Source: an uncultured Parafilimonas sp.
GTDB taxonomy: Bacteria; Bacteroidota; Bacteroidia; Chitinophagales; Chitinophagaceae
Direction: 5' to 3'
NCBI GenBank assembly: GCA_937892395.1
Contig: CALAGJ010000188.1
Span: forward strand, 1 to 37,341
DNA length: 37,341 bases
Shown here: piece after piece, positions 33,808 to 37,341 of the stretch
Position numbering within the stretch: the stretch's first letter is position 1
How the letters are laid out: the number at the start of each line of letters is the position of its first letter
Made by a program: the position numbers and the translations under genes
The notes under the pieces: model-generated
The model's database searches: none
Seen by the model: the letters and a program-made list of their open reading frames with translations, nothing else
What the model was told of the DNA's origin: nothing

Positions 33808-35271
33808 TTAAAACTGAAAATAAATGAATTGCTGGTCATCTGCTTCAAACCAAAAAATGAGTAAAATGATGCTGTAGTAAAAAGCATATCGCAGTGGCCA
33901 TTTCCATCTTAAACCAAAGTTTGCAATGGCATATTGATCTCTCCTGCCAACCCATTCTATTCCGATGAAGGAAAACAAAACGGCAAGCAAACCAATGCCA
34001 ATATCATCATATAATATATCTAAAGTTTGTAAGTATGATGACATGGAGGTAAGTCCTGAAAACATTGAGGATAGATATTCAACAGCATGCGAAATACTAT
34101 CTGCTCTAAAAAATATCCAGGCAAAGCAGGTAAGTATAAATGCAGTTAGAATTTGAAAGGCTTCTTTCAATGAAGGAAGAGCACTATTCATTGCTACAAT
34201 TTCTATATGATTTCTATTCTTATTGCGCAGCATGAGAGGAAGAAAAAATATTGCATTCAATATGCCCCAGGCAATAAAAGTCCAATTGGCGCCATGCCAA
34301 AAGCCACTCACTAAAAAGATAATAAAAATATTTCTGATTTTCTGGTATGTAGTTCCTTTATTACCACCAAGTGGAATGTACACATAATCTCTAAACCAGG
34401 ATGAAAGTGAGATATGCCATCTGCGCCAAAATTCCGCAATATCTCTTGAGAAATATGGGAAGGCAAAATTCCTTAAAAGGTCAATGCCAAATAGCCTTGC
34501 TGTACCGAGTGCTATATCAGAATATCCCGAAAAATCTCCATAAATCTGGAATGCAAAAAATATTGCCCCAAGTAATAAAGTGGTGCCGGAATAATCTGCC
34601 GTATTGTTGAAAATAAGATTGGCATATTTGGCACAATGATCTGCAATAACAATTTTTTTAAACAGCCCCCAAAGTATTTGCCTCAAACCATCTACGGCTT
34701 TTATATAATCAGGTATTCTGCATTTTTTTATTTGCGGCAGCAAATGTGTGGCCCGCTCAATAGGGCCTGCAATCAAGAGCGGAAAGAAACTTACAAAAAC
34801 AGCATAATCAACAAAGTTTTTTTCAGCTTTTATTCTTTTATAATAGATATCCAATATATATGAAAGCCCATGAAAAGTATAAAAAGAAATACCCACCGGA
34901 AGTATCAAATTAAATGTGAATGGATTGAACTGAAACCCTAATGCTCCAAAAGCATTTGCAACAGAACCAATAAAAAAATTATAATATTTGAATACGGCAA
35001 GAAAACCCAGATTGATGACAATACTCAGCCATAACCAGACTTTCGATTGCTTGCTGTTATTGGCTTTTTCAATTTGAATACCTGAAAAATAATCCAGCAA
35101 TGTGGAGAACATCAGTAGGAATAAAAAACGCCAATCCCAGCAGGCATAAAAAAAATAACTCGATACCAGCAGGAGAGTGTTTTGCCACTTAATTTTTTTG
35201 CTTAGCACAAACCAGTACAACAAAAAAACTATGGGTAAAAAAATAAAGAAGTTTATAGAATTAAATAGCAT
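33808..35271 (-). CDS. MBOAT-family O-acyltransferase (AlgI/DltB-like)
   Basis: This is a 487-residue integral membrane protein with about ten or more hydrophobic segments. The MBOAT signature residues are present: His286 in FWRRWHISLSSWFRDYVYIPLG and His326 in SGFWHGANWTF, with the upstream SFFPLLIAGPIER block. AlgI-like members carry acetyl groups across the inner membrane for O-acetylation of exported polysaccharides; DltB moves D-alanine. The SGNH partner immediately downstream favours the polysaccharide O-acetylation role. The start ATG lies in a clean position (MLFNSINFFIFLPIVF). Confidence 0.92.
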   Translation of the reverse strand: MLFNSINFFIFLPIVFLLYWFVLSKKIKWQNTLLLVSSYFFYACWDWRFLFLLMFSTLLDYFSGIQIEKANNSKQSKVWLWLSIVINLGFLAVFKYYNFFIGSVANAFGALGFQFNPFTFNLILPVGISFYTFHGLSYILDIYYKRIKAEKNFVDYAVFVSFFPLLIAGPIERATHLLPQIKKCRIPDYIKAVDGLRQILWGLFKKIVIADHCAKYANLIFNNTADYSGTTLLLGAIFFAFQIYGDFSGYSDIALGTARLFGIDLLRNFAFPYFSRDIAEFWRRWHISLSSWFRDYVYIPLGGNKGTTYQKIRNIFIIFLVSGFWHGANWTFIAWGILNAIFFLPLMLRNKNRNHIEIVAMNSALPSLKEAFQILTAFILTCFAWIFFRADSISHAVEYLSSMFSGLTSMSSYLQTLDILYDDIGIGLLAVLFSFIGIEWVGRRDQYAIANFGLRWKWPLRYAFYYSIILLIFWFEADDQQFIYFQF

Positions 35272-35443
35272 GTTTTGTATTTGAAAAATTCATTTTCACT
35301 TCCAAAGGCTTATCAATCCTACATCTTACATCAAATAATTTCGTAATCATACAAAGCTTACAACTCATTACAAATGTTTTTAAAAATGCTTATAGGATTT
35401 AATCCGGTACATAACTGTGCTGAATGATATCAAAGTGATTACA

Positions 35444-35827
35444 CTACTGTATTACAGCAGTAGCTTCTATTTCTATGAGGTATTCCTTTGCAATTAATGC
35501 AGAAACTTCTACCATAGTGGTACATGGTTTTATCTGATTAAAAAAATCACCATGTGCCCTGCCATATTCTTCCCAGCGGGAAATATCTGTTACATACATT
35601 CTTGTACGCACCACATCATTAAGCGAAGCGCCTGCACGTATCAATACTTGTTCTATTTTTTGTATTATAAATTTGGTTTGAGCATAAGCATCCTCAGCGC
35701 CTACTAAATTATTGTTGTCATCTACAGCCACGGTACCTGTTACTTCTACAACTGAGCCAATTTTAACTGCTCTGCTATACCCCACAATATCTTCCCACAC
35801 TGCCCCACTCGAATAATTCGTACGCAT
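35444..35827 (-). CDS. Rid (YjgF/YER057c/UK114)-family protein without the catalytic Arg
   Basis: The 127-residue protein has the Rid fold signature: GSVVEVTGTVAVD, FIIQKIEQVLIRAGASLNDV, VRTRMYVTDISRWEEY and VEVSALIAKEYLIEIEATAV. RidA proteins hydrolyse reactive enamine/imine intermediates using an Arg in the P-A-R-S-C-V-E-V stretch. Here the matching segment is PCTTMVEV, with Thr103 in place of that Arg by my alignment. Imine deaminase activity is therefore doubtful, and the protein probably belongs to one of the Rid subgroups that lack it. It is divergent from the YkuK-like gene. Confidence 0.88.
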   Translation of the reverse strand: MRTNYSSGAVWEDIVGYSRAVKIGSVVEVTGTVAVDDNNNLVGAEDAYAQTKFIIQKIEQVLIRAGASLNDVVRTRMYVTDISRWEEYGRAHGDFFNQIKPCTTMVEVSALIAKEYLIEIEATAVIQ

Positions 35828-35964
35828 ATTTTTTCTTCAAAAAAAAATGATTTGAGGTACTATATTGGAAAAATATTGGCTTATCCCCTGCATGTTGATA
35901 ATTCAATAGACCATTTCTCTAAAAGGAATGAAATAAAGGCGTTATTTTTAGCAAAATAATTTTT

Positions 35965-36438
35965 ATGCGATGGAGAAAATTTAATGGCGAAACCATCCAT
36001 CTTCCTATATACGATGCGGTGGAAGACGCCCTAAAAAAGGAAACTGAAAATGGCGTAAAATTAAAAGTATGTATTGGCACCGACAGTCAGCGTAAAGGAG
36101 GAGATATTGAATTTGCTACGGTCATAGTTTTTGTACGCAAAGGAAAAGGTGGCTTTATGTATATCTGTAACGAAGTGGTACAAAGAAAAATGGCTATCAA
36201 AGAGAGGATGCTGGAAGAAGTGGCAAGAAGTATTGATATCGCTTTCAGGTTGTGTGATTTGTTCATTGCATTTAATGTTGACATGGAAGTGCATGCGGAT
36301 ATCAACACCAGTCCAAACTTCAAAAGCAATGCGGCGCTGAAAGAAGCAATGGGTTATATAATGGGGATGGGGTTTGTGTTCAAAGCAAAGCCACATGCAT
36401 TTGCAAGTAGTAGCTGTGCGAATAAGATTGTGCAATAA
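35965..36438 (+). CDS. YkuK-like (DUF458) RNase H-fold protein
   Basis: The 157-residue protein begins MRWRKFNGETIHLPI and continues with LKVCIGTDSQRKGGDIEFATVIVF. Here the GTDSQ stretch gives the first acidic residue of an RNase H-like fold, as in Bacillus YkuK. Further conserved-looking parts are RMLEEVARSID, VDMEVHADINTSPNFKSN and the ending AFASSSCANKIV. The biochemical activity of this family is not established to my knowledge. The gene is followed directly by the palindromic element at 36440-36534. Confidence 0.78.
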   Translation: MRWRKFNGETIHLPIYDAVEDALKKETENGVKLKVCIGTDSQRKGGDIEFATVIVFVRKGKGGFMYICNEVVQRKMAIKERMLEEVARSIDIAFRLCDLFIAFNVDMEVHADINTSPNFKSNAALKEAMGYIMGMGFVFKAKPHAFASSSCANKIVQ

Positions 36439-36439
36439 G

Positions 36440-36534
36440 GTCTGAACGGGGATTTGGGTGGATTTAAAGGATTAATGAGATAATAAAAATAAATCCAATA
36501 AATCCCTACAATCTCCCCAAATCATGGTTCAGAC
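36440..36534. repeat. 95-bp imperfect palindromic intergenic element
   Basis: The ends are GTCTGAAC (36440-36447) and GTTCAGAC (36527-36534), exact reverse complements. The arms continue with related G/T-rich runs: GGGGATTTGGGTGGATTT on the left, AAATCC and AATCCC repeats on the right. It begins one base after the YkuK-like stop codon. From memory, many Bacteroidota genomes contain dispersed elements with this kind of end (TCTGAACC...GGTTCAGA). No second copy is in this window, so mobility or repetition cannot be shown here. Confidence 0.65.
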
Positions 36535-36550
36535 AAATAACAAAACAAAA

Positions 36551-36712
36551 ATGTTGCAATTACAAAACATAGCATCTAGTAAACAACAAAGAAATGATCG
36601 CATAGAATGCTTACCCATTCTTACAGGCAGGAGATATGCTCATAATTATGGCTTTGAATTACGAATAGAAGATATACATAAACGACCGTGGAGGTACAAA
36701 GATCTTTGCTGA
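36551..36712 (+). CDS. 53-residue orphan protein (small ORF)
   Basis: The ORF MLQLQNIASS...YKDLC is 53 residues, basic, with several aromatic residues and two cysteines (20 and 53). I do not recognise it. I prefer the ATG at 36551 over one at 36524, because the latter lies inside the palindromic repeat arm. The leader is A-rich (AAATAACAAAACAAAA), typical of Bacteroidota starts. A strong rho-independent terminator begins 23 bases after the stop, which supports a short transcript here. A GGAGGAGGT run sits between stop and terminator. Whether the peptide or the RNA is the functional product is open. Confidence 0.5.
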   Translation: MLQLQNIASSKQQRNDRIECLPILTGRRYAHNYGFELRIEDIHKRPWRYKDLC

Positions 36713-36734
36713 TGAATCAGCGGAGGAGGTATAT

Positions 36735-36768
36735 AGCCCGGTCATATAAAATTGACCGGGCTTTTTTT
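36735..36768 (+). terminator. Rho-independent terminator
   Basis: AGCCCGGTCA and TGACCGGGCT form a perfect 10-bp stem around an 8-base loop, followed by seven T (36762-36768). It is the best intrinsic terminator in the window and belongs to the small ORF transcript. Confidence 0.9.
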
Positions 36769-36861
36769 ATGTATTTCCCACAGCTGAATTGTAATCAGAA
36801 TGTACAAGAGTGCGACGCAAGGGACGCTCAATAAAGGATTGAATGTTTGGTACAAAAAATA

Positions 36862-36926
36862 TAGCAGCATTCCAATAGGTTGGATACTCCGCCTGGAACG
36901 GAGAGGATGCAGGTTCGAAATCGAAC
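36862..36926 (+). other. Degenerate tRNA-like sequence
   Basis: A D-arm-like TCCA-ATAGGT-TGGA is followed by an anticodon-arm-like CTCCG-CCTGGAA-CGGAG and GGTTCGAAATC. However, loop position 33 is C instead of T, the T stem does not pair and no acceptor stem is found. It could be a decayed tRNA (anticodon position TGG, Pro) or an assembly-damaged one near a contig end. The surrounding bases (36769-36994) show no ORF with a recognisable product. Confidence 0.3.
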
Positions 36927-36994
36927 AAAGTGAGATTCGCGAACACAAAATATAAGATAAAAATGCGTGAGCAATCCTGCCTGCTATACAAAAT

Positions 36995-37068
36995 AGTCTG
37001 TTCGTCTAAGCGGCTTAGGACACAGGATTTTCATTCCTGCAATACGGGTTCGAATCCCGTACAGATTA
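36995..37068 (+). tRNA. tRNA-Glu (anticodon TTC)
   Basis: A 74-nt cloverleaf: acceptor AGTCTGT/ACAGATT (one G-T), anticodon stem CAGGA/TCCTG with loop TTTTCAT (TTC), T arm ACGGG-TTCGAAT-CCCGT, discriminator A. CCA is not encoded. It is the first of four closely spaced tRNAs. Confidence 0.85.
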
Positions 37069-37075
37069 CAACAAA

Positions 37076-37147
37076 TGTTGAGTGGTGCAATGGTTAGCAT
37101 ATCAGTCTTTGACACTGATGATATTGGTTCGAGCCCAGTCTCAATAA
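37076..37147 (+). tRNA. tRNA-Gln (anticodon TTG)
   Basis: A 72-nt cloverleaf: acceptor TGTTGAG/CTCAATA (one G-T), anticodon stem TCAGT/ACTGA with loop CTTTGAC (TTG), T arm ATTGG-TTCGAGC-CCAGT with one wobble. The gap to the preceding tRNA is seven bases. Confidence 0.82.
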
Positions 37148-37152
37148 CAAAT

Positions 37153-37225
37153 GTTGGCTTTAGCTTATCTGGTAAAGCATCCGTCTGTGCAACGGAAGAA
37201 CAGGGTTCGAGCCCCGGAGTCAACC
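37153..37225 (+). tRNA. tRNA, probably His (anticodon GTG)
   Basis: The acceptor GTTGGCT pairs with AGTCAAC (one G-T). The anticodon stem TCCGT/ACGGA encloses CTGTGCA, giving GTG. The T arm CAGGG-TTCGAGC-CCCGG has one A-G mismatch. The extra 5' G and terminal C are consistent with the G-1:C73 pair of histidine tRNAs. The mismatch and C37 lower confidence in the identity. Confidence 0.6.
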
Positions 37226-37242
37226 AATATTGTGGGAACGTT

Positions 37243-37313
37243 TGGCTTATAGTTTAATGGAAAAATGCTGCGCTTCGAACGCAGTGATGAAAGTTCGAGT
37301 CTTTCTAAGCCAA
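37243..37313 (+). tRNA. tRNA-Arg (anticodon TCG)
   Basis: The acceptor TGGCTTA/TAAGCCA is perfect. The anticodon stem CTGCG/CGCAG encloses CTTCGAA (TCG), and the T arm is GAAAG-TTCGAGT-CTTTC. The discriminator A is at 37313 and the next base starts the sequencing adapter. The D arm is weak. It would read CGN arginine codons, chiefly CGA. Confidence 0.78.
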
Positions 37314-37341
37314 AGATCGGAAGAGCACACGTCTGAACTCC
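37314..37341. other. Illumina TruSeq adapter sequence (artefact)
   Basis: AGATCGGAAGAGCACACGTC followed by TGAACTCC is the standard TruSeq read 1 adapter, 28 bases, running to the window end. It is not genomic. The join falls exactly after the discriminator base of tRNA-Arg(TCG). Confidence 0.97.

Noticed and set aside
36699..36730. CTGATGA inside GCTGATGAATCAGC, recalling a hammerhead ribozyme core
   Set aside because: The second conserved core element (GAAA) and flanking stems are absent; the sequence is just a short self-complementary hairpin.

Overview
The window looks like a piece of a low-G+C Bacteroidota chromosome, most likely Chitinophagaceae or a near relative (the family level is inference). 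Three things point there. Several exported proteins end in type IX secretion (T9SS) type A C-terminal domains. Few genes have a purine-rich ribosome-binding site, and several are preceded by the Bacteroidota -7 element TAnnTTTG. Many protein families are typical of the phylum (DUF4288, DUF2452, DUF2490, propeller-type sensor kinases, LytS/LytTR pairs). The last 28 bases are Illumina TruSeq adapter, so the sequence is an assembled contig whose right edge is an artefact.

Layout. 1-650: the 5' part of an exported protein gene running off the left edge, and a tRNA-Arg(CCT). 690-5726: a GT9 glycosyltransferase divergent from dapD (lysine/diaminopimelate pathway), a LiaF-like membrane protein, a DUF4288 protein, and an overlapping LytS kinase/LytTR regulator pair. 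5804-10063: a DUF5829-like exported protein and two T9SS-sorted fibre-like proteins with S74 (endosialidase-chaperone-like) regions, one carrying a regular 17-residue YadA-like repeat. 10332-14522: a NarL-type regulator with two DesK-type kinases whose catalytic ends are clearly paralogous. 14814-17824: a DUF2452 protein, a PlsC acyltransferase, a GNAT acetyltransferase and a PaaG-like enoyl-CoA isomerase.

17967-24382: a small Cys-rich exported protein, a 1037-residue propeller sensor kinase, its NarL-type regulator and a T9SS-sorted exported protein, with terminators after the last two. 24456-29045 (minus strand): an M28 peptidase, a small membrane-anchored protein, a D-2-hydroxyacid dehydrogenase and an L,D-transpeptidase lipoprotein. 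29244-36438: a DUF2490 protein, a GNAT, MurA (with Asp instead of the usual active-site Cys), a DUF1579-like exported protein, an MBOAT/SGNH O-acylation pair, a Rid-family protein and a YkuK-like RNase H-fold protein. 36440-37341: a palindromic intergenic repeat, a 53-residue orphan ORF ending at a strong terminator, a degenerate tRNA-like stretch, four tRNAs (Glu, Gln, His, Arg) and the adapter.

Themes. Envelope biology dominates: MurA and the transpeptidase act on peptidoglycan, DapD supplies its diaminopimelate, PlsC acts on phospholipid, GT9 and MBOAT/SGNH modify surface glycans, and T9SS exports adhesin-like proteins. Three phosphorelay modules (LytS/LytTR, DesK-type x2/NarL, propeller/NarL) are each next to surface or exported protein genes. 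I found no CRISPR array, transposase, integrase or recognised defence operon. The best candidates for something undescribed are the 53-residue ORF with its own terminator, the Cys-rich protein paired with the propeller kinase, and the 17-residue-repeat T9SS fibre beside the two-kinase module.
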